NCBI GenBank assembly: GCA_019637095.1
Contig: JAHBWG010000087.1
Span: forward strand, 1-39,097
Origin: Sandaracinaceae bacterium
GTDB lineage: Bacteria > Myxococcota_A > Polyangia > Polyangiales > Sandaracinaceae
Length of the DNA stretch: 39,097 nucleotides
Direction of reading: 5' to 3'
The notes beneath the pieces are model-generated. The model was not told the origin of the DNA, ran no database searches, and saw nothing but the letters and a program-made list of their open reading frames with translations. Positions within the stretch are counted from its first letter, which is position 1. Every line of letters begins with the position of its first letter. The position numbers were made by a program, and so were the translations under genes. Of the stretch, positions 8,013-15,784 are shown piece by piece.

Positions 8013-8122
8013 GCGGGCCTCCCGGCGTGCGCGCGCGCGCCGATGGCGATCGGCCGCGGCTCGTCGATCCTCTCCGTGCCGACGTTCGCATGGGACCTCG
8101 CGTCGAACCTCGCGTCGCTCAT
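8009..8122 (-). pseudogene. 37-codon ORF in the recB slot; probable recB deletion remnant
   Basis: The ORF starts with ATG at 8122, overlapping the recC stop (ATGA), has GGAGGGG just upstream, and ends with TGA at 8011-8009 overlapping the recD start (GTGA). It encodes 37 residues beginning MSDARFDA. In recCBD operons a gene of about 1,100-1,200 codons lies here. The double overlap and strong Shine-Dalgarno fit the true start and end of recB with the body removed in frame. Alternatives: a genuine coupling micropeptide, or an assembly collapse. No RecB motif (GTGKT, nuclease GxxDxxL) is left. Confidence 0.5.
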
Positions 8123-11100
8123 CGCCCCTCCAGTCGGCCGAGGAAGGGGGCGAAGCGGCGCTCGAAGATCGCCTCCGCGCGGCCGGGCTCGGGCGCCGGG
8201 CGCGCCGGCGCGTCCGCGACGGGCCCGAAGCGCGACTGACCGCCGCCGCGCGTGCGCACGTCCTCGATCGCCGCGACGAGCCGCTCTCCGTCGGCCTCGC
8301 GCGGGCGATCGGCGAAGGCGAGCGCCGCCTCGATCGGGAAGAGGTAGTCGTGCGCGCCCCCGAGCAGGTCCGTCACGAGATCGGTGAGCCAGGCGCGCGC
8401 CGCGTCGGGCGTGATCGGCGCGAGCGCGATGCGCACCGGCGCGTCCGCGTCGCCCAGGAGCTGGACGGAGCGCCGCGCCCCCTCGCCCTCGCCGAGCAGC
8501 GCGAGCGCGGCGTGGTCGAAGAACGCGCGCAGCGCTTGGCGCAGGTGCTCGTCGCGCGCGGCCGCGCCAGCCTTCTTCGAGAGCAAGAGGCTCACCGACG
8601 CGTCCCCGCGCAGGAGCTCGGTCGCCCCGACGAGCTCGACCCGCAGCGGCCGGCCGTGGTCGCGCGGGTCGTCCGCGAGCGTCAGCGCGACCGGCGGCGC
8701 CGCGTCGACGCCGCGGCGATCCGCGTCGGCCGCGCCGAGCTGCACGCGCCGCGCGGGCGCGTCGCCGAGCGCGTCCCAGCCGCGGCGCCAGGTCTCGAGG
8801 ATCTCGCGGTGGGCGCCCTCGAGCCGCGCCGCGAGCGGCCCGAGGGGCCAGCGCCCCGCGGCGATCGCGGCGTCGACCGCGCGCAAGTAGGCTTGCTCCG
8901 TCGTAGCCTCCGCGAGGACCGCCTCCTCGAAGCAGGCGCGCAGCACGATCGTCTCGTCGAGCCGCCCCGGCGCGAAGGGCTCCTCGGACGTCGTCGCGGC
9001 GACGTCGGGGCGGTCCTCCTCGACGCGCAGCACCGCGCGCGCCCACCCCTGCAACGGGCACTCGAGGAAGCGGCGCAGCGCGGCGAGCGAGAGGCGCAAG
9101 GTCCCCTCGCGTTCGCGCGCGGCCGCGCGCTCCGGCAGCGGCGCGAGCCCGAGGGCGCGCTCGAGGGCCGGGTCGCGGGCGAGCGCGCGCGCCGCCTCGC
9201 CCGCGCCGAGGGGCAGCGCGGCGTCGTCGAGCGCCTCGCGCAGCGGGCGCCCGAGCCGCCTCGCCTCCGCCTCGCGCGCCGCCTCGGGCAGGATCGCGCG
9301 CGCGGCCTCGTCGTCGTGCCGGTGGAGCGGCAGATCGCGCTTGACCAACGTGTCGCGCGCGCCCGGGAGGTAGCCGTCCTCGATCACGTCGAGCAGCTCC
9401 GTCACGACCACGCTCGGGGCGAGCGGCTCTCCGGTCTGCTCGTCGCGCGCGACGTACGACAGGATCAGGCGCTCGCGCGCGCACAAGAGCGTCTCGAGGA
9501 ACGTGTAGCGATCGCGCTCCGGCGGCGTCACGTCACCGGCCATGCGGCGGGCCGCGCGCAGGTCGAGCGCGTCGCGCCGGTCCGCCGCGGGGAAGCGGCC
9601 CTCGCCGAGGCCGAGCACGAAGATCACCCGGAACGGGATCGCGCGCATGGGCACGAGCGAGGAGACGGCGACGCCGTCTGCGAGGTGCGCGCCGCGCGTG
9701 CCCGTGAGCTCCTCGAGCGGGCCGCGCAGCAGCTCCCACACGACGGGGTAGCGCACTCGCCGGCACCCGAGGTCGAGCGCGGCGAGGCCCTCCGCGATCG
9801 AGAGCGCGCGGCGCAACGCGGCCTCCTCGGCGTCGCTCGTCGGTGTCAAGTAGGCGTGCATCATCGCGCTCGCGAAGCGCGCCCACTCGGCCAGCGAGAG
9901 CGCCGCCTCGCGGGCGAAGCGCACGTCGCTCGCGAGCGAGCGCGCGAGGAGCGCGAAGCGCGCCTCGACGAGCGAGCCCACGGGCGCCTCCTCCGGCAGG
10001 TAGGCGCGCGATCCGATCGCGATCGGGCGCGGCGCGCCGGCGACGCGGGCGCGCGCGTACGCGCCGAGCGCGATCCGCGTCAGGCCCTGCTCGAAGCTCA
10101 GCCGATCGTCGTCGCCGACGTAGGTCCCCGCGAGCTCGCTCGCGTCGATGCCGTGGAAGATGCCCAGCCGCTCGGCGAGCGCGACCCACTCGTGCGGCGT
10201 CACGTCGGGCACCCTCGCGAGGACGGCGGGGTGCGTCATCACGGCGAGCACGTCGGCGCGGGCGAAGGGGACCGTCGGCAGCGCGAACAGGCGCAGCGCC
10301 CCCTCGACCAGGGGGCTGACCGAGGCCAGCGCGACGTCCGCGACGTTGAAGGGGATGGCGCGCGCCTCGGCGAACACCGCCTCGACGTGCGGCAGGTACG
10401 CGTCGCGGTCCGGCCCGTTCACGAGGACGGCGATGCGGTCGAACGTCAGGTCGTCGATCACCTCCATCAGCCGCCAGATCTCGGCGGCGACCGCCTCGAC
10501 CTCGCGGCGGCGGCTCGGCGCGGCGAGCACCAGTACGCTCTCGTCGCGCGGCGCGGCCGGCGGCGGGCGCACGCGCGGGGCACGTGTCAAGACGTCGTGC
10601 TGGAGACGGTGGAGTAGCGGCGGCGCGTCGAGGAGCGCGAGCAGCGGGAGAGTCTCGTCGCGCGCCGCCGCCGCGCGGCCGGCGAGCGGGTCGACGAACG
10701 CCGCTTCGAAGTCGCACTCGGTGAGCACGCCGAGCAGGCGCACGTGCTCGCGGCCGGGGCGGCCCCAGCGCGCGAGCAGCGGCGTCTCGGTGTCCACGCT
10801 CAGCCGGAACGGGTCCTCGTCCTCGAGCAGCCACGCAGGCTCGGCCGCGCTCGTCCGGCGGCGGCGGCGGAGCTCGCTCGGCGTCTCGACGTCTTCCCAG
10901 AACTCCTCGCACGGATCGAGCGCGTAGAGCTCGAGCTCGGCGCGCTCGCCGATCGCGCGGAAGAGCTGCGCGAAGGCCCGCGCGACGTAGGAGATCCCGA
11001 AGACGTGCAGGCGCGCGGGGACCGGTCCGTCGAGGCGCTCGATCGCCGACGCGAGCGTGTGCGCGGCGGGCTCGACGTCGCGCGCGAACCGGAAGACCTC

Positions 11101-11601
11101 CGCCTGCCACCCCTCGGTCGGCGCGAAGGGTGTCGCCTCGAAGCGCGCCGCGCCGCGCGCCCACGCCTCGAGCAGCTCGGGGCGCGAGAAGCCGTACTCC
11201 TCGAAGAGCCGCGCGACGTGCAAGGCGAGCTGCGCGCGGCGCGGCTCGATCGCCTCGGGGGCGCTCCCCGCCGCGTCGAGGTAGCGACGGACCGGCCCGA
11301 GCGAGGGCGCGGCGAGCAGCGCCTCGTCGTGGAGCGCGCGGAGCACGCGCGCGGTGAGCGCGCGCCCGGTGAGGAGCGGCGCTGGAAGGAGCTCCTCGAC
11401 GAGCGTCCCGAGCCGGAGGAAGCGCAGGTTGGCGGCGACGCCGAGGCGCCGCGCGACGCCGAGCTCGACGTACCGCTCCACGTTCGCGTTCGGCGTCACG
11501 ACGAGCGTCGGCGTGAGCGGATCGGCGTCATCGGCGTCGAGGCGCCGCGCGAGCGCCTCGAGCAGCGCCTCGGAGCGGTTCGAGTAGGTGAGCCGGATCA
11601 T
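8119..11601 (-). CDS. recC: RecC, exodeoxyribonuclease V gamma subunit (1160 aa)
   Basis: RecC is the inactivated-helicase scaffold of RecBCD that scans for Chi and guides the unwound strands. The N-terminus (RLTYSNRSEALLEALARRL, then TLVVTPNANVERYVELGVA and NLRFLRLGTL) follows the RecC start, and the pattern of an UvrD/PcrA-like core without Walker motifs holds through VFGISYVARAFAQLF, LVLAAPSRRREVEAV and VFVLGLGEGRFPAADR. Length is at the top of the family range. The ATG at 11601 matches the conserved N-terminus. First gene of the leftward rec operon. It diverges from the TonB-like gene at 11666 with 64 nt between. Regulation is not evident; no -10 of the common type lies at the start codon. 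Confidence 0.93.
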   Translation of the reverse strand: MIRLTYSNRSEALLEALARRLDADDADPLTPTLVVTPNANVERYVELGVARRLGVAANLRFLRLGTLVEELLPAPLLTGRALTARVLRALHDEALLAAPSLGPVRRYLDAAGSAPEAIEPRRAQLALHVARLFEEYGFSRPELLEAWARGAARFEATPFAPTEGWQAEVFRFARDVEPAAHTLASAIERLDGPVPARLHVFGISYVARAFAQLFRAIGERAELELYALDPCEEFWEDVETPSELRRRRRTSAAEPAWLLEDEDPFRLSVDTETPLLARWGRPGREHVRLLGVLTECDFEAAFVDPLAGRAAAARDETLPLLALLDAPPLLHRLQHDVLTRAPRVRPPPAAPRDESVLVLAAPSRRREVEAVAAEIWRLMEVIDDLTFDRIAVLVNGPDRDAYLPHVEAVFAEARAIPFNVADVALASVSPLVEGALRLFALPTVPFARADVLAVMTHPAVLARVPDVTPHEWVALAERLGIFHGIDASELAGTYVGDDDRLSFEQGLTRIALGAYARARVAGAPRPIAIGSRAYLPEEAPVGSLVEARFALLARSLASDVRFAREAALSLAEWARFASAMMHAYLTPTSDAEEAALRRALSIAEGLAALDLGCRRVRYPVVWELLRGPLEELTGTRGAHLADGVAVSSLVPMRAIPFRVIFVLGLGEGRFPAADRRDALDLRAARRMAGDVTPPERDRYTFLETLLCARERLILSYVARDEQTGEPLAPSVVVTELLDVIEDGYLPGARDTLVKRDLPLHRHDDEAARAILPEAAREAEARRLGRPLREALDDAALPLGAGEAARALARDPALERALGLAPLPERAAAREREGTLRLSLAALRRFLECPLQGWARAVLRVEEDRPDVAATTSEEPFAPGRLDETIVLRACFEEAVLAEATTEQAYLRAVDAAIAAGRWPLGPLAARLEGAHREILETWRRGWDALGDAPARRVQLGAADADRRGVDAAPPVALTLADDPRDHGRPLRVELVGATELLRGDASVSLLLSKKAGAAARDEHLRQALRAFFDHAALALLGEGEGARRSVQLLGDADAPVRIALAPITPDAARAWLTDLVTDLLGGAHDYLFPIEAALAFADRPREADGERLVAAIEDVRTRGGGQSRFGPVADAPARPAPEPGRAEAIFERRFAPFLGRLEGR

Positions 11602-11652
11602 GCGCCTCGGGGCTCGATGATGCCTCGCGCGGCGCCGGAGGTCGCCAGTCGT

Positions 11653-11658
11653 TACACT
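11653..11658 (+). promoter_or_regulatory. -10 hexamer TACACT, leaderless start of the TonB-like gene
   Basis: TACACT ends 7 nt before the GTG at 11666, and the intervening GCGCGGC has no Shine-Dalgarno. No -35. Confidence 0.6.
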
Positions 11659-11665
11659 GCGCGGC

Positions 11666-12700
11666 GTGACCGGGGTGCTCCGCCGATCGTTCCTCGCGCC
11701 GTGGGTGCTGGTGTCGGCGATCGTGCATGCGCTCCTGTTCCTCGGCGTCGCCGGCGGCCTCGGGCTCGTCACGCGGCACGGCGCGACGTTCGGCGACGGG
11801 TACGGCGGCCAGTCGATCGAGGTCGAGATCGCGGGCCCGACCCACGGCGAGGCCCACGGCGCGCTCCAGCCGACGAGCGATCGCGCCGCGCCCTCCGAGG
11901 CGGTCCCCGAGGCCGCCGCCGACGAGGAGGCGCGCGACGACGAGGTCCCCGAGGAGATCGACGCCGAGGGCGAGGTCCCCATCGAGGTCGCCGAGGCGCT
12001 CCCGCGCCCTGCGCCGCGCGCGCCGCGCGAGCCGCGGCCCGCCGCCGAGGAGGGGATCGCGCCCGCGCCCGGCGTCTCGCCCGCGGATCAGGTCGACGAT
12101 CCGAGCGCCACCGCCGAGTCGTCGCCGGGGCTGCACCCGGACCCCTCCGGCACGGGCGGCGCGGGGACGCTCGCCGGCCCGCCCGCCGGCGACGTGCCGG
12201 GGCTCATCCTCGGCGCCGCGGGGATCGGCGGCGCGGTGAGCCCGCGCACCGCGCTCCTGCCGAACGGCGGGGTCTGCGCCGACCCCGTCGCGGGCACGTG
12301 GCGCGCGCAGAAGTTCCGCCCGACGGACCGCACGTGGGTGCGCTTCGTCCTCGACATCCGCCGCGGCGGGGACGGCGAGCTCTCCGGCACGATCACGAGC
12401 CGCATCTGGTCGGGGAACCGCTCGAGCCCCAACCCTGGCGCGTGCACCGCGTTCGGCATGGATCACACGTGGCGCATGCGCGCGCGCGGTCGCTACGAGG
12501 GCGAGCAGCTCAGCTTCCGCTCGGTCGGCGGCGCGCGCCTCGTCCGGCAGGACTGCCCGCGCGCGGACTCCCTCTACGCGCCGGACTCGTTCACGGGGCG
12601 CGTGCACGTGCTGCGCGAGGTGTTCGAGTCCGTCAACAACGACGGCGCGTTCGACATCGACGAGCCGTACGTCTTCCGCCGCGTCTCCTGCGCGGAGTGA
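11666..12700 (+). CDS. TonB-like membrane-anchored protein with unassigned C-terminal domain (344 aa)
   Basis: The N-terminus has the TonB/AgmX build: short basic cytoplasmic tail (VLRRSF), one transmembrane segment at residues about 13-36 with a His as in TonB-type anchors, then a Pro/Glu/Ala-rich periplasmic spacer to about residue 180. The C-terminal 150 residues (from CADPVAGTWRAQKF onward) do not look like the TonB domain: they read as strands of a beta-barrel or sandwich (WVRFVLDIRR, GELSGTITSRIW, YEGEQLSFRSVGG) with four or five cysteines. I infer a periplasmic effector domain delivered by a TonB-style stalk. No ExbB or ExbD gene lies nearby. GTG start is chosen from the -10 position and the charge of the N-region. 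Confidence 0.75.
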   Translation: MTGVLRRSFLAPWVLVSAIVHALLFLGVAGGLGLVTRHGATFGDGYGGQSIEVEIAGPTHGEAHGALQPTSDRAAPSEAVPEAAADEEARDDEVPEEIDAEGEVPIEVAEALPRPAPRAPREPRPAAEEGIAPAPGVSPADQVDDPSATAESSPGLHPDPSGTGGAGTLAGPPAGDVPGLILGAAGIGGAVSPRTALLPNGGVCADPVAGTWRAQKFRPTDRTWVRFVLDIRRGGDGELSGTITSRIWSGNRSSPNPGACTAFGMDHTWRMRARGRYEGEQLSFRSVGGARLVRQDCPRADSLYAPDSFTGRVHVLREVFESVNNDGAFDIDEPYVFRRVSCAE

Positions 12701-12711
12701 CCTCGCGCGCG

Positions 12712-13740
12712 TCAGCCGCCGAGGTCGACGCGCATGGCCATCACGCGCACCACCGCGCGCGGCGGCGGCGAGAGCTCGAGCCGGGCGAGCTCGTCGATCG
12801 CCTCGCGCGGCAAGAAGAAGATCAGGGCGTCGCGGACGACCGGCGCGCCCCCGCTCGCGCCGTTCTCGAAGAGCTCCGCGAACCACGCGCGCTCGAACGC
12901 GCGCGCCTCGCCCTCCTCGAGGCCGAGGCCGCGCAGCGCGCCCGAGAGCGCGGCGCGCGCGTTCGGCACGGCCTCCACGCTCGACGCGCGCGGGACGTCG
13001 ACGGCCTCGGAGGGGCCGGGCAGCGTGCCGACCCACGCGCGCGTGCTCTCGCCGTCGCGGATGAGCCTGAGGAGCGGCCCGCGCGCGCCGGCGAGGCTCT
13101 CGTTCCGCACGCGCACTCCGTCGCCGTGCGGCGCGACGACGAGCGGCAGGCGCCCGCGCTCGCCCGTGCCGCGGTAGAACAAGAAAGGAACGTTGCGCCC
13201 GTCGTGGCGCGCGCAGACCGCCTCCGGTGCGCGGTAGGCGCCGAGGTCCGCGAGCTCGCAGTAGCCGTCCGGCGCGTCGCGGCACGCGGGGCTCTCTCTC
13301 GCCGGCGCCTCGAGCGGCGCGCGGCACGGCCCCGGCGTCAGCTCGACCGCGTCCCAGCGCAGCTCGCGCGCCGAGACCGAGGCCGGCGGCCAGTGCTCCG
13401 CGAACGCGCCGGTCCCGAGCCGCACCGTCACGTCGACGCGCAGGCTCTCGGGCTGCGCGAGGTGGAAGTAGATCACCGGCTTGCGCGTCTGCATCGGCCT
13501 CGGGACGTCCGGCAGCGCCGCGCCAGGCCGCCCGGGGCCCGCGGCCAGCTCGAAGCTCCCGCTCGAGAGCACGTAGTCGACGAGGCCCCACTCGTGGGCC
13601 GTGTAGCCGGCGGCGGGCCCGGAGGTCGCGCTCGGCGACGTCGAGCTCACGGGCTCGCCGCCCGCGCTCGCGGGCGCGGGCTCGGCCGGGCTGCCGCAGC
13701 CGGCGAGGAGGAGGAAGGCGAGGGGCAGGGGGCGGCGCAT
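12712..13740 (-). CDS. Hypothetical lipoprotein (342 aa)
   Basis: The signal peptide ends in lipobox LAGC (Cys15), followed by a Ser/Pro/Ala-rich spacer to about residue 45. The rest is one extracytoplasmic region with strand-rich segments (KPVIYFHLAQPESLRVDVTVRLG, VPFLFYRGTG, LPLVVAPHG), four cysteines in the centre and a helical segment near residue 265-300. The block beginning YTAHEWGLVDY is distinctive and would be useful for a search; I recall similar uncharacterised lipoproteins in myxobacteria but cannot name a family. Converges with the TonB-like gene, 11 nt between stops. The start ATG follows a leaderless-type -10. Confidence 0.7.
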   Translation of the reverse strand: MRRPLPLAFLLLAGCGSPAEPAPASAGGEPVSSTSPSATSGPAAGYTAHEWGLVDYVLSSGSFELAAGPGRPGAALPDVPRPMQTRKPVIYFHLAQPESLRVDVTVRLGTGAFAEHWPPASVSARELRWDAVELTPGPCRAPLEAPARESPACRDAPDGYCELADLGAYRAPEAVCARHDGRNVPFLFYRGTGERGRLPLVVAPHGDGVRVRNESLAGARGPLLRLIRDGESTRAWVGTLPGPSEAVDVPRASSVEAVPNARAALSGALRGLGLEEGEARAFERAWFAELFENGASGGAPVVRDALIFFLPREAIDELARLELSPPPRAVVRVMAMRVDLGG

Positions 13741-13746
13741 GCGGCG

Positions 13747-13752
13747 AGCGTA
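13747..13752 (-). promoter_or_regulatory. -10 hexamer TACGCT, leaderless start of the 342-aa lipoprotein gene
   Basis: TACGCT ends 6 nt before the ATG at 13740. Only 76 nt separate it from the divergent -10 at 13829. Confidence 0.55.
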
Positions 13753-13828
13753 GCGCCGCGCGCCGGCCGCGTGAGCGCCGAAGACGTGCGCGCCACGGAA
13801 ACGCGGCGCGCGCGGCGCGCCGAGCCGC

Positions 13829-13834
13829 TACACT
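13829..13834 (+). promoter_or_regulatory. -10 hexamer TACACT, leaderless start of the 208-aa exported protein
   Basis: TACACT ends 7 nt before the GTG at 13842, the same sequence and spacing as at 11653. Confidence 0.6.
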
Positions 13835-13841
13835 CCGGGCC

Positions 13842-14468
13842 GTGCGCGCGTCGCTCCTCGCGCTCGTCGTGCTCCTCTCGCCCGCGCCCGGCGCGGCGCA
13901 GGCGGTCGATCTCACGCGCCCCGATCCGGTCGCGAGCGCGCTGACCGACGTGCGGCTCTCGCTCGAGGTGGAGCGCCGCGAGGCGGGCGTCGTCCTGGCG
14001 TTCGAGGGGCTGCTCTCGCTGGTCGCGGGCGCGCTGCTCGCCGGCTTCGGCAACGCCGACCCCTTCTGGATCGGCGTCGGCGTCGGCACGGCGGGCTGGG
14101 GCGCGGTCAACGCGGCGCTCGCGGTCGCGCTGCTCGACCTCGGCGGCGATCGCGAGCGCGCCGTCGAGCGGGCGCGCGGGCGCCTGCGCTACGACGACGT
14201 GGCGCGCGCGCGCGACGCGGCGATCCGCCAGCAGTCCGACGCGGCGACCCTCTTCGCGTTCAACACGGGCCTCGACGTCTTCTACCTCGCGACCGGCGCG
14301 CTCCTCTTCGTCCTCGCCGACCAGCTCGCCGGCCGCGACGAGCCGGAGCTGCTGCGCGGCTACGCGGTCGCGCAGATGGGGCAAGGCGCCTTCCTCCTCG
14401 TGTTCGATCTCATCGAGTGGATCGCGTCGAACGACCGCGCGGGCCGCCTCGAGCGCGCCGCGCCCTGA
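13842..14468 (+). CDS. Exported or membrane protein of unknown function (208 aa)
   Basis: The GTG start gives a cleavable signal peptide (hydrophobic LLALVVLLS, likely cleavage after GAAQA near residue 20). Four hydrophobic spans follow: about residues 47-65, 70-95, 140-160 and 170-190, with a charged helix between (residues 100-130). This pattern suggests two pairs of membrane helices with a soluble loop. A family is not recognised. It stands alone, with a -10 directly before the start codon; the next gene has its own -10 as well. The first residues of the mature chain (VDLTRPDPVA) resemble the mature start of the next gene's product (GPIRPDPVRP), which may be chance. Confidence 0.65.
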   Translation: MRASLLALVVLLSPAPGAAQAVDLTRPDPVASALTDVRLSLEVERREAGVVLAFEGLLSLVAGALLAGFGNADPFWIGVGVGTAGWGAVNAALAVALLDLGGDRERAVERARGRLRYDDVARARDAAIRQQSDAATLFAFNTGLDVFYLATGALLFVLADQLAGRDEPELLRGYAVAQMGQGAFLLVFDLIEWIASNDRAGRLERAAP

Positions 14469-14610
14469 GGCGCGTGTCTCTTCGCGTCGCGAGGCGGGCC
14501 GGACCCGGGAGGCGAGGCGCGGGCGCCTACAGCGCGGGCGAGCGCGTGCGCGCTCGACAGGCTTCGAGGTCCGTCGACGCGGGTTTCGGGCGGCGACTTG
14601 GGGCGGCGGG

Positions 14611-14616
14611 TACAAT
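14611..14616 (+). promoter_or_regulatory. -10 hexamer TACAAT, leaderless start of the M23 peptidase gene
   Basis: TACAAT, closest in the window to the TATAAT consensus, ends 7 nt before the GTG at 14624. Confidence 0.6.
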
Positions 14617-14623
14617 CGCCGGC

Positions 14624-15562
14624 GTGCGCGCGCTCTGGCTCGTCGCTCCGCTCTTCATCGCCGCGCCGGCGGGCGCGCAGGGCGGGCCGATCCGGCCCGA
14701 TCCCGTGCGCCCGGCCGAGTACGCGCCGTCCGCGCGCGACGCGTGCTACGCGCGACCCGAGGGCAGCGACGGAACGGTGGCGCGCCCGCGCGTGTGCGAC
14801 GGGCCGCGCCGCGTCCCGCTGCCCGACGGAGAGGCGCGCGCGCGCGCCGAGGCGCTCGGTCTCGGCGGCCGGCCCGCCGCGGACCGCCTCCGCATCGGGC
14901 GCCCCCCCGCCGAGTGGCTCGCCGTCCTCGACGCGCCGCCGCGCGACGACCTCTTGTGGCCCGTCGCGCGCGGCCTCTTCAGCATGGGCTTCGGCCGCGT
15001 CCGCCGCGAGGAGGTGCGCCACCGCAACCACGACGGCATGGACATCGTCGCCGAGGGAGGCGCTCACGTGCGCGCGGCCAACGACGCGCTCGTCGTCTAC
15101 GCGGACAACGGCGTGCGCGGATACGGCAACTTGTTGGTCTTGCTCCACGCCGACGGCTCCTCGACCTTCTACGCGCACTGCCAGGCGATCTACGTCGCGC
15201 CCGGGCAGCTCGTGCGGCGCGGCCAGGTGGTCGGCGAGGTCGGCGCGACCGGCCTGCCCGTCGTGCCGCACCTGCACTTCGAGTGGCGGATCGGCGGCGT
15301 CCCGCGCGACCCGCTCCCGCGGCTGGTCGAGCGCCCTTCCGCGCGCGAGATCCGGCCCGACGAGGCGACCCCGTTCGCGCCGCCGCCTCCCAACGTGCTC
15401 GCGCCGGTCGTCGCGACGAGCGCGCCGGGGCCCGGCGGCGCCCGCGTCGCAGGCCGTCCACCGGACGTCGCCGTCCCCTCCGCGCGCCGCGGGGTCGCGC
15501 GGGCGCGCGCGGCCCCCGTCGACGCGCGCCGCGCAACGCCGGCGTCGCGCCCCGAGGGGTGA
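14624..15562 (+). CDS. Secreted M23-family (LytM) peptidoglycan endopeptidase (312 aa)
   Basis: A signal peptide (cleavage after AGAQ, about residue 19) leads into a LytM/lysostaphin-type zinc metallopeptidase domain. Zinc ligands are visible: H136 and D140 (H-x3-D), and H218 of the HLH motif (H216-L-H218), with the catalytic-site His185 in FYAHC. All residues needed for activity are present, so it probably cleaves peptide cross-links during wall remodelling or predation rather than acting as an inactive EnvC-type activator. The C-terminal 75 residues are Pro/Ala/Arg-rich and probably disordered. Arg-rich ends are unusual for a secreted enzyme and may bind the wall. Monocistronic by position. 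Confidence 0.9.
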   Translation: MRALWLVAPLFIAAPAGAQGGPIRPDPVRPAEYAPSARDACYARPEGSDGTVARPRVCDGPRRVPLPDGEARARAEALGLGGRPAADRLRIGRPPAEWLAVLDAPPRDDLLWPVARGLFSMGFGRVRREEVRHRNHDGMDIVAEGGAHVRAANDALVVYADNGVRGYGNLLVLLHADGSSTFYAHCQAIYVAPGQLVRRGQVVGEVGATGLPVVPHLHFEWRIGGVPRDPLPRLVERPSAREIRPDEATPFAPPPPNVLAPVVATSAPGPGGARVAGRPPDVAVPSARRGVARARAAPVDARRATPASRPEG

Positions 15563-15784
15563 CTCGCAGCCTGTCGAACCGTCGAGCGTGCCCGCGGTCG
15601 AGCGCGCCATCGAGCCGCGCGTCGCGCAGCGCGGCGGCTCCACCTCAGTGGCGCGCGCGCCTCGGCGCCGCGGATCCCCCAAAGGGCGAGGGCTCCGGAG
15701 GGCGCGGCGTGGGCCCTCGCGCACGACGCGACGATGCCAGCTGACTTGCTTGCTGCGGCGGAGCCCGCGTGATAGCGGAGGCGC

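Noticed and set aside
8034-10040. The peptide PRPIAIG occurs both in the 37-codon ORF and in RecC (near 10015-10035)
   Set aside because: The match is seven residues of common GC-rich codons, and the surrounding sequences do not align, so duplication is not supported.
8009-11601. A defence island around the rec genes
   Set aside because: No restriction, toxin, CRISPR or retron gene lies within several kilobases on either side; neighbours are ordinary envelope and housekeeping genes.
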